DNA of 61,990 nt from an uncultured Chthonomonas sp. (GCA_903859705.1 CAIONQ010000004.1:1-61990); one strand, 5' to 3'; positions 17,051 to 26,811 are shown, counted from the first letter of the stretch. Notes: generated from the letters alone by a model not told the origin. Numbers and translations: made by a program.

Positions 17051-19588
17051 CTATTTCCCACTCTTCTTACGCATCGCCACTTTGAGGGTCCAGTAGCCAT
17101 CAATCTGGAAGTGCTCTATCTTCAGATGATGTTTTCCCTGCAGTTTGAGCTCACGAGAGTAAAGCGTTGGTGCCTGGTAGTGCCATTCATCAATAATCAG
17201 TTTATCATCGAGATACACACGGGCACCATCGTCCATAGTTACATCCAGGGTGTAATCGCCGGCCTGCACCTCAAAATCGCCTTCACTCACCGTGGCAAAA
17301 TAGTCTGAGCCAACCTCTTTAGGAATGCCGCCTGGAACCAGATTCAGGACAGTGCCCGAATTGGCTGAAGTAGCGAGCGGCTTGCCTGCAATGAGTTTCT
17401 GAAACTGCGGCAGCATAGTGCGCGGCTCCTGAATCGCTTTATCGTATCGATAGAAGCGAACATGCCAGTCGATCGGCACCCTTTGGTCTGCAAATTCAAA
17501 TGCAACTGCTTCGCCAGCCGCCTTAACCATTCCCCGGTAATCCACTGTTTTAGATCCAACGTACTCCAGTTGTATCCGTACTGCGGCGGCACCTGTGCGC
17601 TTGAGCCTCACCCAGCCGGGCACCTTCCCGGTTTGTGCCGAGAGGGTTCCACCTTCCACCTTCTTTAATGTCCATTTGCCAGCAGGGCCAACAATCTCAT
17701 AGAGATCTCCCTCTTTGCTGCCGGGCTCTGTTGAAGATGGCAGCGTTTGATCTTTGAGATTTTGCCTGGGCCAGATAACAGGATAAAGATAGTCGATAGG
17801 GCCCCAGTTATCCACCAGGATGGAGGCCCGGCCTCTGCGTGCGCCGGGTTTCAGAAACGGGTTCATGCCGCCAGCAAGCGGAGGTGGTGCCAATGCGGTG
17901 GATGCCTCTGTACTGAGCGGCGGGAAATGGCCACCTGCAGCACGGCCAATGGTTGGGCTATCGTCTGGCGTGCTTAGCGGGTCCCAGTTTGTGGCAAACC
18001 TGTCTGCATAGCGGTTAAACCCTTCGCCGGCTGGCAATACTGGTGCTCCGCTGTTATGGCTTACTGGCGCAAGTGGCGCCTTAGCGGAGCCGGGAATCAG
18101 CATCAATCCCTCCGTGTCTGCAGTCCAACCGGTGCCAAGGTGCTCCACATTCAAATCATCCAGCGAGGGCAGGGAGTTCCACAGGGAGGTGGTGGGCACA
18201 AGCGATCCGGAGCCCTTAATGGCAAGCGAAGTAAGCGGCCCGCGCGCATCCAGCAGGCCCGCAAGAGGGCCGAAGGTACAGCCAGTCGCCAGAAAATCGG
18301 AGGTTGCCTTAATCCGGAAGGCTGTGCCGTGGCCGGCCGCATGGCCAGGTATTGCCGTGGCATCTGGAGACACAATGTCTGAGAAAATGCTGTTCTGAAC
18401 AACGAAACCGTGGCTACGCGTATCGTGATGTTTGGGATAACCCCACAATGGGTCTTCTGAAGGCTTCTGCCATAGATGAATGCCCGTTGCATCCCGGTAA
18501 AACACGCAATCTTGAACGCGGTTGTTCTGGCCATGCTCAATGGCTATGGCTTCGCCGTTATATGCAAACAGGCATCCAAGCACCTGGGTATCAAAGCTGT
18601 ACCCGCCCCAAATACCGTGCCAGCACTCCATAACCAGGCAGTTGGCAAATGTGTTTCGGCTAAAGGTTGCCTCAATACCATTGGTGGGAGAGTGGCTAAA
18701 GTCACAGCCATACACCAGATTGTCGTTACAGCCACCCTGGCCACTGTCCATAGTGCGCTGCCCGGCCCACAAAAAGAAGCCATCGCCACCATGGGTAACA
18801 GAGTTGTAAGCAAACGTATTGCGATTGCTCTGCTCGTAAATCAGGATGCCCGCCGAATCTTGCCCCCGATTGTACACACCATGCGAGTAACCACGCACAC
18901 ACCAGTCTATCTTGTTGTGCATTATGCGGTTATCGGAGGATTCGTACATCCCAATACCAATGCCGCTAAGGTAACTGAAGTCACTGTTCCAAACCATACC
19001 CCGGTTGCACTCCGTAAGCATCAGCCCGCACTGGCCGCCATGTACTTTTGCGCGCTGGATTTCAAAATCATCGCAGCCACGCAAATAGATGCCAGCACCG
19101 TAGCGCAGCCACTCGTCTTTTTCGTTCTGGTGGTAGCTCATCCAGTCTGCAAGATCTTCCGATTCCTGGGTGCTGGCCAGCTGCTGCTTCCAGTTATAAG
19201 AGCAATCGGCGTTAATCAGCCGCAGGCCGCGTGCGCCCCGGCCAAGTATCCCAACTTTATATCCGCGCACCGTAAGGTTCTTCACCGTTACATTGCTGCC
19301 GGTAATCAATAGGCCAGTGCCCTTGCGTGCGTCCGGCTCGGTATCCTCAGGCGTACCCTCGATAATGGAGCCGTTAAAATCAATTACCGCGTTGGATGCC
19401 GATATTGTGAGCGCGGCTCCGCCCGGGGTGGCATCGCTGCCATCCAGCCTCCAAATTAACTTATGTACCTTGCCGCTCTGATTGAGAGACATGCCCGCAT
19501 GCAGTGCTATATCTGCCGAGGAAGCCTGCACTATAGTAAGGCATAAGGCGATACAGGCAAGCATGTTTGAGAAGCGTTTTATGAACAT
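17051..19588 (-). CDS. Secreted right-handed beta-helix protein with C-terminal PA14 domain
   Basis: 845 residues with a signal peptide of about 25. The region 45-450 has the N-and-I/V ladder of parallel beta-helix (NosD/pectate-lyase-like) proteins: VTVKNLTVRGYKVGILGRG, GIGIGMYESSDNRIMHNKI, GIEATFSRNTFANCLVMECWHGIWG and AIAIEHGQNNRVQDCVFYRDATGIHLW. A linker rich in Pro and Ala follows. The last 90 residues form a PA14 domain with DDGARVYLDDKLIIDEWH and HLKIEHFQIDGYWTLKV, which usually binds carbohydrate. An uronic-acid polysaccharide is a likely ligand, but no lyase residues could be assigned. The DeoR-type gene is directly downstream. Confidence 0.85.
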   Translation of the reverse strand: MFIKRFSNMLACIALCLTIVQASSADIALHAGMSLNQSGKVHKLIWRLDGSDATPGGAALTISASNAVIDFNGSIIEGTPEDTEPDARKGTGLLITGSNVTVKNLTVRGYKVGILGRGARGLRLINADCSYNWKQQLASTQESEDLADWMSYHQNEKDEWLRYGAGIYLRGCDDFEIQRAKVHGGQCGLMLTECNRGMVWNSDFSYLSGIGIGMYESSDNRIMHNKIDWCVRGYSHGVYNRGQDSAGILIYEQSNRNTFAYNSVTHGGDGFFLWAGQRTMDSGQGGCNDNLVYGCDFSHSPTNGIEATFSRNTFANCLVMECWHGIWGGYSFDTQVLGCLFAYNGEAIAIEHGQNNRVQDCVFYRDATGIHLWQKPSEDPLWGYPKHHDTRSHGFVVQNSIFSDIVSPDATAIPGHAAGHGTAFRIKATSDFLATGCTFGPLAGLLDARGPLTSLAIKGSGSLVPTTSLWNSLPSLDDLNVEHLGTGWTADTEGLMLIPGSAKAPLAPVSHNSGAPVLPAGEGFNRYADRFATNWDPLSTPDDSPTIGRAAGGHFPPLSTEASTALAPPPLAGGMNPFLKPGARRGRASILVDNWGPIDYLYPVIWPRQNLKDQTLPSSTEPGSKEGDLYEIVGPAGKWTLKKVEGGTLSAQTGKVPGWVRLKRTGAAAVRIQLEYVGSKTVDYRGMVKAAGEAVAFEFADQRVPIDWHVRFYRYDKAIQEPRTMLPQFQKLIAGKPLATSANSGTVLNLVPGGIPKEVGSDYFATVSEGDFEVQAGDYTLDVTMDDGARVYLDDKLIIDEWHYQAPTLYSRELKLQGKHHLKIEHFQIDGYWTLKVAMRKKSGK

Positions 19589-19745
19589 TGGTTATTCCGA
19601 ATACGTTGTATTAGCACGTTGGTAACGTTGCGATAGGGGGTTGGTTTTGGCTGGGAAAAGCAGTTGAAACCGCAAATGGCAGCGCCGTTTGCATACAGTA
19701 AATCATCTGCAGTTAACATAATGAAATAGCGCTAATTGTCAGCCC

Positions 19746-19774
19746 TTGACATGCTGCACAATCGCCATTACAAT
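19746..19774 (+). promoter_or_regulatory. Promoter of the amidase gene
   Basis: TTGACA at 19746-19751, a 17-base spacer and TACAAT at 19769-19774. This is a near-consensus housekeeping promoter 71 bases before the amidase start. Confidence 0.65.
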
Positions 19775-19845
19775 AGTATTCATTCCCGGTAATTCAATCC
19801 TAAATTGGCCTGGCCCTGGCCGGGCGGCGGAGCATCAACACTTCC

Positions 19846-20619
19846 TTGGCACCTTCCGATTCTGAGCACTCTCAAGAAGGCGCTGGCAAGCGGTTGCGAT
19901 CTATCCTGGTTCCCATTGTGGGGCTGGGAATTGCGGCGCTTATCGGCCTATTTGCATGGCGAGCACACCATTCTGCATTGCCGCACAATCGGCCTGCGGG
20001 GGCTCCGCCTGTTGCCGCCTATCCGGGACCAATGGCGGATGATCCGCCCGGTATCCTCATCCATCACTCCGATACGCCTGCCCGCAGCCGTAAAGGCGAG
20101 TCCTTTGATGCGGCCGCACTGGATAGGATCGCCAGTCGACGAGGCTTCTCGGTAACGTATCAGGGCAAAATCTACCACATCAGCTACCACTATGTTATCT
20201 TGCCGGATGGCACCGTGCAAAAGGGGCGCCCGGATAAGTGCCACGGCGCACACTGCCCGCACTATAACAACTGGATAGGCATCTGCTTGATTGGTGACTT
20301 TCAGAAGCAGAACTACTGGTTCCCCAACTCACCCACTGCGAGGCAGAAGCAGGCACTTGTTGGCTTATGCGAAAAACTGATGTCTCAGTACAGCATTCCG
20401 CCAGAGAATGTCCGAAGGCATCGAGATGTGCATATGACCTACTGCCCCGGCAGCCAGTTTCCGTATAACGAAATTGTAACCGAGCTGCGCAAATACGCTT
20501 CCGTTCATCCAGAAACGCGGCTTCCACATCCGCCCCCACCACGCGCCATTGCCAGCTCTGCAACCACGGTAAATCGGGCTGCCGGCGAGGCACATGAGGC
20601 GGCTATTGCAGAGCAATAA
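19846..20619 (+). CDS. Membrane-anchored N-acetylmuramoyl-L-alanine amidase (Amidase_2 / PGRP fold)
   Basis: 257 residues from TTG 19846, with GGCGGAG upstream. One transmembrane helix (about 19-38) anchors it facing outward. The Amidase_2 domain (66-220) has the zinc ligands His73 or His74 (IHHSDT), His192 (RHRDVH) and Cys200 (CPGSQFPY), plus Tyr115 in HYVILPDG. It should cut the lactyl-Ala amide bond of peptidoglycan for wall remodelling or recycling. A Pro/Ala-rich tail follows. It is convergent with the epimerase gene at a distance of 21 bases and has its own promoter. Confidence 0.88.
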   Translation: MAPSDSEHSQEGAGKRLRSILVPIVGLGIAALIGLFAWRAHHSALPHNRPAGAPPVAAYPGPMADDPPGILIHHSDTPARSRKGESFDAAALDRIASRRGFSVTYQGKIYHISYHYVILPDGTVQKGRPDKCHGAHCPHYNNWIGICLIGDFQKQNYWFPNSPTARQKQALVGLCEKLMSQYSIPPENVRRHRDVHMTYCPGSQFPYNEIVTELRKYASVHPETRLPHPPPPRAIASSATTVNRAAGEAHEAAIAEQ

Positions 20620-20640
20620 CCGCCCGCAATATTGCCTGCT

Positions 20641-21516
20641 TTAGAAGTGGTGTCTGCCTTCTGCACGCAGCCGGGATAAGAACTGCTCAAAGTTGTTCTG
20701 CGGATCGTAGCCCAGCTGTGTAATCGCCTTGGTGATATCGTATCGGTGGTGCACGTAGGGCACCCTCAGGTCGTTATCATGCAGCAACTGCGTGCTTCCC
20801 GGGTAATAAAACTCCAGTATCTTCTCGGGGTCTGTGGTGAGGGTGGGCCAGTCCGTCTCTACAAACGGCTTTGCACTCTGGATCTGGAACACCTCAAACC
20901 CAAAGCCTTCCTCCATAACCGCACCCAGCGCCAGCTGGTTGGCCTGCGCAACATCCTCTCGGTCTAATCCATTGTTCAGCCTTGCCAGGCCCTCTGTACG
21001 CCAGTCTGCCGATACAAATCGCCCGTAGCGCAGAGCCGCACAGCGCACACCACTCTTGCGCGCGTAGAACCGCAGCATCTCTTCACCCAGCAGCTTGGTT
21101 TCTGCATAAAAGTTTACTGGCAGAGTGGGGGTGGTTTCATCTATCACCAGGTGCCCGCGAGAGCCGTCGCCGTAAACTGCATCGCAAGATGAGTACACAA
21201 TGGCTTTTACACCGTTAAGGCTCATGGCGCGTAGCACATTGTGCAGGCCCGTTACATTCACGCTGTAGCAATCATCGTAGTTTCGATTGTCTCTGGCGGT
21301 GCTATGCAGGGCGGCAGCATGCACAACGGCATCACAGCCCTGTGTGATATGAGTAACCAGCCCAGCATCCCGGATATCGCCCTGAATTGCGGTGGATCCT
21401 TCCGGAGCGCCCATCGGTTCAAGATCAAACAGCACCAGTTCATGGCCATCTACCGCCAGCCGGGGAATCAAACCCGTTGCAAATGTACCACGCGCACCAG
21501 TAATCAAGATCTTCAT
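20641..21516 (-). CDS. NAD-dependent nucleotide-sugar epimerase/dehydratase-like protein (extended SDR)
   Basis: 291 residues. The Rossmann start is MKILITGARGTFATG; the third Gly of the usual GxxGxxG is replaced by Ala at position 13. The active site pair YxxxK is in FYAETKLLGEE, and YSSCDAVYG supplies the Ser/Thr position. The family acts on UDP- or other NDP-sugars, but the substrate is not evident. It lies 70 bases downstream of folC on the same strand and could be cotranscribed. ATG at 21516 is preceded by AGGAGAG in the minus-strand reading. Confidence 0.85.
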   Translation of the reverse strand: MKILITGARGTFATGLIPRLAVDGHELVLFDLEPMGAPEGSTAIQGDIRDAGLVTHITQGCDAVVHAAALHSTARDNRNYDDCYSVNVTGLHNVLRAMSLNGVKAIVYSSCDAVYGDGSRGHLVIDETTPTLPVNFYAETKLLGEEMLRFYARKSGVRCAALRYGRFVSADWRTEGLARLNNGLDREDVAQANQLALGAVMEEGFGFEVFQIQSAKPFVETDWPTLTTDPEKILEFYYPGSTQLLHDNDLRVPYVHHRYDITKAITQLGYDPQNNFEQFLSRLRAEGRHHF

Positions 21517-21586
21517 TCGCTCTCCTTGCAGGATGGCCAGATATGCTGAAAGGCTATCGCCCTTTCGCCATCACTCAGCTCTGCCT

Positions 21587-22987
21587 TTAAAACAGATCAC
21601 GAACCTCGGATGCACCAAAACTACGTTTTAGCCAACCCGGGTTGCACTCCCCAACAGTATAAAACGAGCCCGAAATTAGCAGCAGATCCTGCGGGGAGCA
21701 TACGCCAATAGCCCGCCGAACCGCCCGCTTAACATCCGGCACAATCTCGGTGCTTTCCGCTATGCCCTGTATGCATGCCCCCAGCTCTGCAGCAGGCAAT
21801 GCACGCTTCCACTTCGGGGCGCATGCCACCGCAAGGCTGGCACCGCGCAAAAGCTCTGCGGCAACTGGTTCAGGGTCGTGCCCTGTTAGCATGCCCATCA
21901 CAACCGCGGTTTTGCCCACTTCATATCGCGTTCTAAATTCGTATAATGGACCAGTTAGCGACTTTGCAGCCAACGCATTGTGCGCGCCATCCATAACAAT
22001 CCAGGGCGTGCCTGGCCCTTTGTAAACACTAAACCTGCCGGGCAGCGCTACTTTCGCCAGCGCCTCTGCTACAGGCTCGGGTTGGAGCACTTCACCGCTG
22101 TGCCGCCGCAAGGCTGTTTCGGCAGCTGCAATGGCGCAGGCAGCGTTCAGGCGTTGGTATTCTCCCACAAGTGCCATACCCGGTATTTCATACACGGCGC
22201 TCTGTGTGGCAACCCTAAATCCACCACATTGCTCAGAGCAAGATCGGGTACCGAACTCGGCAGGTTCCCAGTGCACTGCCGCCGTTGTACCCGTTGGTAC
22301 GCCTGCGGGGCCACGCCGCACATTCATCAGTGGCGCATCCAGTTCTGCCGCCCGGTTGCTGATCACCCGAAGCGCGCCGGGATGATCGCATGCCGTGAAG
22401 CAGGGAACCCCCGCCTTGATAATACCTGCCTTCTCACCCGCAATCAGCTCATGGGTATCACCAAGAATGTGCGTATGATCCAGGCCGATATTCGTAATCA
22501 CGCAGGCTGTTGGCCGTACTATGTTGGTGGCATCCAGCCTACCGCCAATCCCCACCTCTATGCACGCATACTCGGCATGCTGCAGGGCAAACTCCTCAAA
22601 CCCAATCAGGGTCTTCAGCTCAAACTCGGTAGTTTGGCCCAGTTCCGTTGCTGCAATAGCAGTAAGGTAGGGCTGCGCTCGGGCAACGATATCTGCAAAT
22701 CGTTTGCCGCCAATGCGCCTACCATCGGTTTGCACGCGTTCACGAACATCAAACACGTAAGGCGAGAAATAACCTCCCGTTTTGTGCCCGGCTGCCGTTA
22801 GAATGCCCGCTGCCATAGCGGTTGTAGAGCCCTTGCCCTTTGTGCCCGTTACATGCACAACTGCATACTGGTTCTGCGGATTTCCCATGGCATCACAAAG
22901 TGCCGTAAACCGCTCATTGCCCAGTTTCCAGCCAAAGGTTAGTAGGCCTTCCATAAAAGCAAGGGCTTCCCTGTAGCTGTTAGACAT
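21587..22987 (-). CDS. folC: Bifunctional folylpolyglutamate synthase / dihydrofolate synthase
   Basis: 466 residues, within the family range. The P-loop GTKGKGST is at 48-55, followed by FSPYVFDVRERVQ (ligand loop) and CIEVGIGGRLDATN. The Mur-ligase C-terminal domain contains IVMDGAHNALAAKSL. The enzyme adds glutamate to dihydropteroate and to folates, in the cytoplasm. It is followed 70 bases later by the epimerase gene. accD, a frequent partner elsewhere, is absent here. The upstream gap of 438 bases is shared with the divergent AraC regulator at 23426. Confidence 0.93.
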   Translation of the reverse strand: MSNSYREALAFMEGLLTFGWKLGNERFTALCDAMGNPQNQYAVVHVTGTKGKGSTTAMAAGILTAAGHKTGGYFSPYVFDVRERVQTDGRRIGGKRFADIVARAQPYLTAIAATELGQTTEFELKTLIGFEEFALQHAEYACIEVGIGGRLDATNIVRPTACVITNIGLDHTHILGDTHELIAGEKAGIIKAGVPCFTACDHPGALRVISNRAAELDAPLMNVRRGPAGVPTGTTAAVHWEPAEFGTRSCSEQCGGFRVATQSAVYEIPGMALVGEYQRLNAACAIAAAETALRRHSGEVLQPEPVAEALAKVALPGRFSVYKGPGTPWIVMDGAHNALAAKSLTGPLYEFRTRYEVGKTAVVMGMLTGHDPEPVAAELLRGASLAVACAPKWKRALPAAELGACIQGIAESTEIVPDVKRAVRRAIGVCSPQDLLLISGSFYTVGECNPGWLKRSFGASEVRDLF

Positions 22988-23425
22988 CGTTACCCCTCAA
23001 TTTGTGGCCACGGCCATGTACTATCTATGCGCATGTACTCGGATAGTACTCGGAAGCTGCATGCGGCATATGAAATTAAGTTCTTCGCCAGATCACAGGT
23101 TCCCTTTATGCCCGCTTGCAGGTTGTAAAGGATTGGAATTATTGATAGGCCGATTGTTGTTTTCACATTACAATCGCCAATTGTTTATGCCGGGCTAAAA
23201 ACATGAAACGAATGTGGAAATACCACGTCTACACTATTCGGGTCCAGATCGAGATTGTGCTCAGATTCCGCAGTTTCTGAGAAATCATCTGAGTCTGGCA
23301 TACCGTATACTATACATCGTGGCAACGGTGCCACATAGCAGCTAAGTTCCATCCGTGCTTGAGTTAGCATGCGGTATAGCTCGTGCACAGCCGAACACAC
23401 TTGATGGTTTAGACAGGGATTGGCG
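22988..23425. other. Divergent intergenic region, folC / AraC
   Basis: 438 bases. On the minus strand a frame at 23185-23370 could encode 61 residues (start MLTQARMEL) ending in an acidic, Asp-rich tail. It lacks a good ribosome site and I do not call it a gene. The rest holds no clear element; both promoters should be here. Confidence 0.4.
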
Positions 23426-24424
23426 ATGACGCCTGGTTCTGTGAATTCAAGCAAGACCCGAATATACACAGATGCTCCCGTTGCTGTGTCAATGGGCGAG
23501 AATGGCCTTGTGCATCTCGCTACGCCATGCAACGTGTTGTTGAATAGGGCAGCAACGTTTCTTGAAACACCCAGCCCGGGTGTTTCAACAGTGCTGTCTG
23601 TTCGATGGGCACTTAATGGCCAGCGCCTCTTCGAGAGTGGCTGCCGCAGATTTGCTGTTGATGATAGCAGTTACCGCATCTTTAACTTCGGCTCCGAATT
23701 CCGCAGCAGTATTAATTCCCCAACCCCGGTTGATTGTTACACCGTTTGCTTCCAGCCTGAGAGCGCTGCTTCTGCGCTGGCAAGCATCACTGTGTCTGAT
23801 CATGCTCTTCTGGACGACCCCTCCAAAGCGGCATCTGCATGTAATCTTCTGTTGTTCACAGAGAAGACCAACTCGCATGATGCTCTGGTAACTCCGGTCC
23901 TGCACAGCCTGGTTTACAACCGCGATTTGCCCGGTGCCACACACGGCTGGTTTGAAGAGCAGTTTCAGCAGCTTTTGCTGGCCCTGATGCGCACAGAAGC
24001 ACAGATACCGGATGAAGTTAACCGCATTGCCGCCGCACGCCCGGCAACGCGCGAAGAGTTGTTTCGCAGAGTGCACAGCGCGCGCGATTTCATGGAGGCG
24101 GGCCTGTTTCGGCGGCTCTCTATCTCAGAAATAGCCTGTGAGTCGGCATTTTCTCCTTTCCATTTTCTGCGCATATTCAAACAGTACTTCGGTGAAACGC
24201 CGCATCAGTACCTTACGCGCAGGCGCATTGAGGCGGCCATCGTAATGCTTCAGAATTCGCAGGTGCCTATTTGCGAAATCTGCGCTTCGCTTGGCTTCGA
24301 AAGCCCTGGTTCCTTTAGCTGGCTCTTCCGCCGACATGTTGGCATAAGCCCGGAAAAGTATAGGGCAGCCCGCCAGTACCATCGTGCCTGGCCAGCCAGA
24401 GAGCCAGTTGCAAGGGCGTCTTAA
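23426..24424 (+). CDS. AraC-family transcription regulator with unrecognised N-terminal domain
   Basis: 332 residues from ATG 23426, chosen because AGGGA lies six bases before it. The N-terminal 230 residues look like a cupin-like sensory domain (VDCYTVCFQPE, LFTEKTNSHDALVTPVLHSLVY). The last 100 residues contain both HTH_18 helix-turn-helix motifs (ISEIACESAFSPFHFLRIFKQYFGETPHQYL and ICEICASLGFESPGSFSWLFRRHVG). It has a proper terminator 102 bases downstream. The target is unknown; folC on the other side is an unlikely one. Confidence 0.85.
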   Translation: MTPGSVNSSKTRIYTDAPVAVSMGENGLVHLATPCNVLLNRAATFLETPSPGVSTVLSVRWALNGQRLFESGCRRFAVDDSSYRIFNFGSEFRSSINSPTPVDCYTVCFQPESAASALASITVSDHALLDDPSKAASACNLLLFTEKTNSHDALVTPVLHSLVYNRDLPGATHGWFEEQFQQLLLALMRTEAQIPDEVNRIAAARPATREELFRRVHSARDFMEAGLFRRLSISEIACESAFSPFHFLRIFKQYFGETPHQYLTRRRIEAAIVMLQNSQVPICEICASLGFESPGSFSWLFRRHVGISPEKYRAARQYHRAWPAREPVARAS

Positions 24425-24526
24425 TCGCCCACTAAGTTTTCAACGCAGGGTGCAGTGGAATGTGCCCTGTGGATGATGTGCGAGAAGTGCGTTCCAATTA
24501 GAGAGCGTGAGATATGGACCCTCCAT

Positions 24527-24556
24527 GGGACCGAGAAATCGGTCCCAAATTTTTTT
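24527..24556 (+). terminator. Rho-independent terminator after the AraC gene
   Basis: GGGACCGA-GAAA-TCGGTCCC stem (eight pairs, GAAA tetraloop) at 24527-24546 followed by AAATTTTTTT. Confidence 0.85.
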
Positions 24557-24574
24557 AACAGCACTAATAACAAA

Positions 24575-24606
24575 CAAACGCCCGAGGCTAAAAGCCCGGG
24601 CGTTTG
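24575..24606 (-). terminator. Terminator of tRNA-Gln
   Basis: CAAACGCCCG at 24575-24584 pairs perfectly with CGGGCGTTTG at 24597-24606. On the minus strand it is followed by TTTGTTTGTTATT. It lies 20 bases beyond the 3' end of the tRNA. Confidence 0.75.
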
Positions 24607-24626
24607 CGGTTGTTCTATAAGGAAAA

Positions 24627-24697
24627 CTGGGGGACGTGGATTCGAACCACGGTTCACGGCTCCAAAGGCCGCTGTACTGCCACTGTACGATCCCCCA
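24627..24697 (-). tRNA. tRNA-Gln (anticodon UUG)
   Basis: 71 nucleotides on the minus strand fold into a cloverleaf. Acceptor TGGGGGA pairs with TCCCCCA, and the discriminator is G. The anticodon stem GCGGC/GCCGT encloses the loop CTTTGGA with anticodon TTG. The T-arm is CGTGG-TTCGAAT-CCACG. CCA is not encoded. It lies between glmM and a terminator hairpin. Confidence 0.95.
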
Positions 24698-24769
24698 TTA
24701 AGGTCGGCAGATTATACTCTTGCTGCAACGCAGTGTCAAGGTGAAATGACGCTGCACACCGCAAAACGG

Positions 24770-26158
24770 CTAAACAACAACTCCGTACTTCTCTGTAACC
24801 AGCCCAATTAGGCGCCCAACCACGCGGCTTACAACTGCTTCATCTGTTCCCTGAGCCATAACGCGTATCAGCGGCTCCGTGCCGGATGCGCGCACCGAAA
24901 GCCACTCTGGTTTCCCCAATTCTTCTATGGATTCAATAATCGCGCTCTGAATGTCTTCATCGGTTGTCCAGCTAACACGATCTGTTACAGTAACGCTCTT
25001 CAGCTCTTGCGGGTAATCTTGAACAACTGCGGCCAGCTCTGATAGCGACTTTTGATGCTCTTTCATCACCTTCAACACCTGAAGGCCGGTAACAATGCCA
25101 TCGCCTGTGGGTGTCAGGTGCGGCAGCAGAATATGGCCACTCTGCTCGCCACCAATCGAGGCATGCAGCCCATCCATAGCAGCCGAAACATACCTGTCGC
25201 CAACATCCGTGCGATGCAGGCGTATGCCCTCCGGCTCCAGCGCTTTTTCGAGGCCCACATTGCTCATGATGGTTGCCACCACCACTTTGCCGTACAGCAG
25301 CCCCTGGCTATACAGGTGCTTGCCTATAATGGCGAGCATTCGATCGCCATTTATGATGTTGCCGTTCTCATCACTCAGAATAACCCTGTCTGCATCGCCA
25401 TCAAACGCCAGCCCAGCAGTGGCCTTCAGCGCCCTGACGGTTTGCGCCATAGTATCCGGGTGCGTAGAACCGCACTCTACGTTGATGTTAAGGCCATCTG
25501 GTGAGGCGTGCAAAAGGGCAACATCTGCGCCGAGTTGCTCAAATATGGCCGGAGCAACCTCGTATGCAGCACCGTTGGCACAATCCAGTACAATGGATAA
25601 TCCTTTTAGCGGGTGCGGCTCACTTGGCGCTGATACCGTGGCACACACATGCTGAACATAGGATTCCACCGGGCGTGCAGAGCGTACGATGGTTCCAATA
25701 TGGTCTGGTGAAACAGGATCGGTGCAGGGCGAATCAATAAACCGCTCTATCTCATCTTCCACTATATCCGGCAGCTTGCGCCCATCCGGCCCAAACAGCT
25801 TTATGCCGTTATCGTAATACGGATTATGAGAAGCCGAAATAACAAACCCTGCGCTTGCCATCATGGTGCTAACGCAGTGAGATACTGCCGGGGTGGGGGC
25901 AGTGCCAATGCACTGCACATCCACACCACGAGACGTTAATCCCGCTGTAAGGGCGCTCTCAAGCATATCGCAAGAAAGGCGTGTATCGCGCCCAATCACT
26001 ACAAATGGGCGTGCATATTCGCCCGCAGCAGGCATAGCGCTACGGCTTCGTATCCAATCGCCAACGGCAGTGCCCAGTTTCATCGCCAGGTCGATGGTCA
26101 GAGTGGCATTTGCCTTCCCTCGTACACCATCTGTGCCGAACAGTCTCTTTTTGGCCAT
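24770..26158 (-). CDS. glmM: Phosphoglucosamine mutase
   Basis: 462 residues from ATG 26158 (MAKKRLFGTDG), the family's normal N-terminus; a start 13 codons earlier is open but unlikely. The phosphoserine loop SASHNP (catalytic Ser110), the metal loop DGDADR and the phosphate-binding RASGTEPLIRV are all present. It converts glucosamine-6-phosphate to glucosamine-1-phosphate for UDP-GlcNAc and thus for wall synthesis. It follows grpE after 56 bases on the same strand, an unusual pairing of wall precursor and heat-shock genes. Confidence 0.95.
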   Translation of the reverse strand: MAKKRLFGTDGVRGKANATLTIDLAMKLGTAVGDWIRSRSAMPAAGEYARPFVVIGRDTRLSCDMLESALTAGLTSRGVDVQCIGTAPTPAVSHCVSTMMASAGFVISASHNPYYDNGIKLFGPDGRKLPDIVEDEIERFIDSPCTDPVSPDHIGTIVRSARPVESYVQHVCATVSAPSEPHPLKGLSIVLDCANGAAYEVAPAIFEQLGADVALLHASPDGLNINVECGSTHPDTMAQTVRALKATAGLAFDGDADRVILSDENGNIINGDRMLAIIGKHLYSQGLLYGKVVVATIMSNVGLEKALEPEGIRLHRTDVGDRYVSAAMDGLHASIGGEQSGHILLPHLTPTGDGIVTGLQVLKVMKEHQKSLSELAAVVQDYPQELKSVTVTDRVSWTTDEDIQSAIIESIEELGKPEWLSVRASGTEPLIRVMAQGTDEAVVSRVVGRLIGLVTEKYGVVV

Positions 26159-26214
26159 ATTCGTATCCCGGTTGTCCGGAGTATCATCCGGATGCAAACC
26201 CGCAGTGGTCTGCT

Positions 26215-26811
26215 CTAACCTTCGGTAACGCGCACAAGCGCTGGCCGCAACACGCGATCGTGCAGTATGTAGCCCTTCTGCACTTCCTCGGCAACGGTAT
26301 GGGGCGGGTACTCATCAGATTCGATGTGCCCGATGGCCTCATGGTAAGAGGGGTCGAACTCTTTACCAAGGGATTCAATCGGTGTAATTCCACTCTTCTG
26401 CAAAAACGTCTGCAGAAGTTTCAACGTGCCTGCCAGCCCTGATTTTATCGCATCAACGTTGTCGGTGGTTTCTGAGGCAGCAATAGCCCGCTCAAAGTTA
26501 TCGATAATCGGCAGCAATTTCGTCAGCACTTCACCCGCAGCGAACTTCTGTAGATCTTTTACTTCATCCTCTTTGCGGCGCCTGAAGTTCTGGAACTCCG
26601 CCTGAACATACAGAACCCGCTTCTCGCTTTCCTCTGCCCGGGTTCGCAGTTCCACAATCTCTGCTTGAAGTGCCGTGATGTAGTCCTCAGCACCTGAAGA
26701 CAATGCTTCGTCACCAGCTTCGGTGCTCGCTTCACTGTCCAAATCCTCCGGCACAATTTCTGCCGGGTCAACAGATTCTGTTTCGTTTACGTGGATCTTC
26801 TTGCGCATCAT
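26215..26811 (-). CDS. grpE: GrpE nucleotide-exchange factor
   Basis: 198 residues. An acidic unstructured head (to about 45) precedes a long coiled coil (about 45-110, with the YVQAEFQNFRRRKEDE segment). The beta-wing domain ends GYILHDRVLRPALVRV, the family signature. It releases ADP from DnaK. It lies 140 bases downstream of hrcA and upstream of glmM. AGGAG is 12 bases before the first of two tandem ATGs. dnaK and dnaJ are not in the window. Confidence 0.95.
   Translation of the reverse strand: MMRKKIHVNETESVDPAEIVPEDLDSEASTEAGDEALSSGAEDYITALQAEIVELRTRAEESEKRVLYVQAEFQNFRRRKEDEVKDLQKFAAGEVLTKLLPIIDNFERAIAASETTDNVDAIKSGLAGTLKLLQTFLQKSGITPIESLGKEFDPSYHEAIGHIESDEYPPHTVAEEVQKGYILHDRVLRPALVRVTEG

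Noticed and set aside
23185-23370. Possible 61-residue protein on the minus strand upstream of the AraC gene
   Set aside because: No ribosome site, no recognisable motif, and codon use looks random outside the acidic tail.
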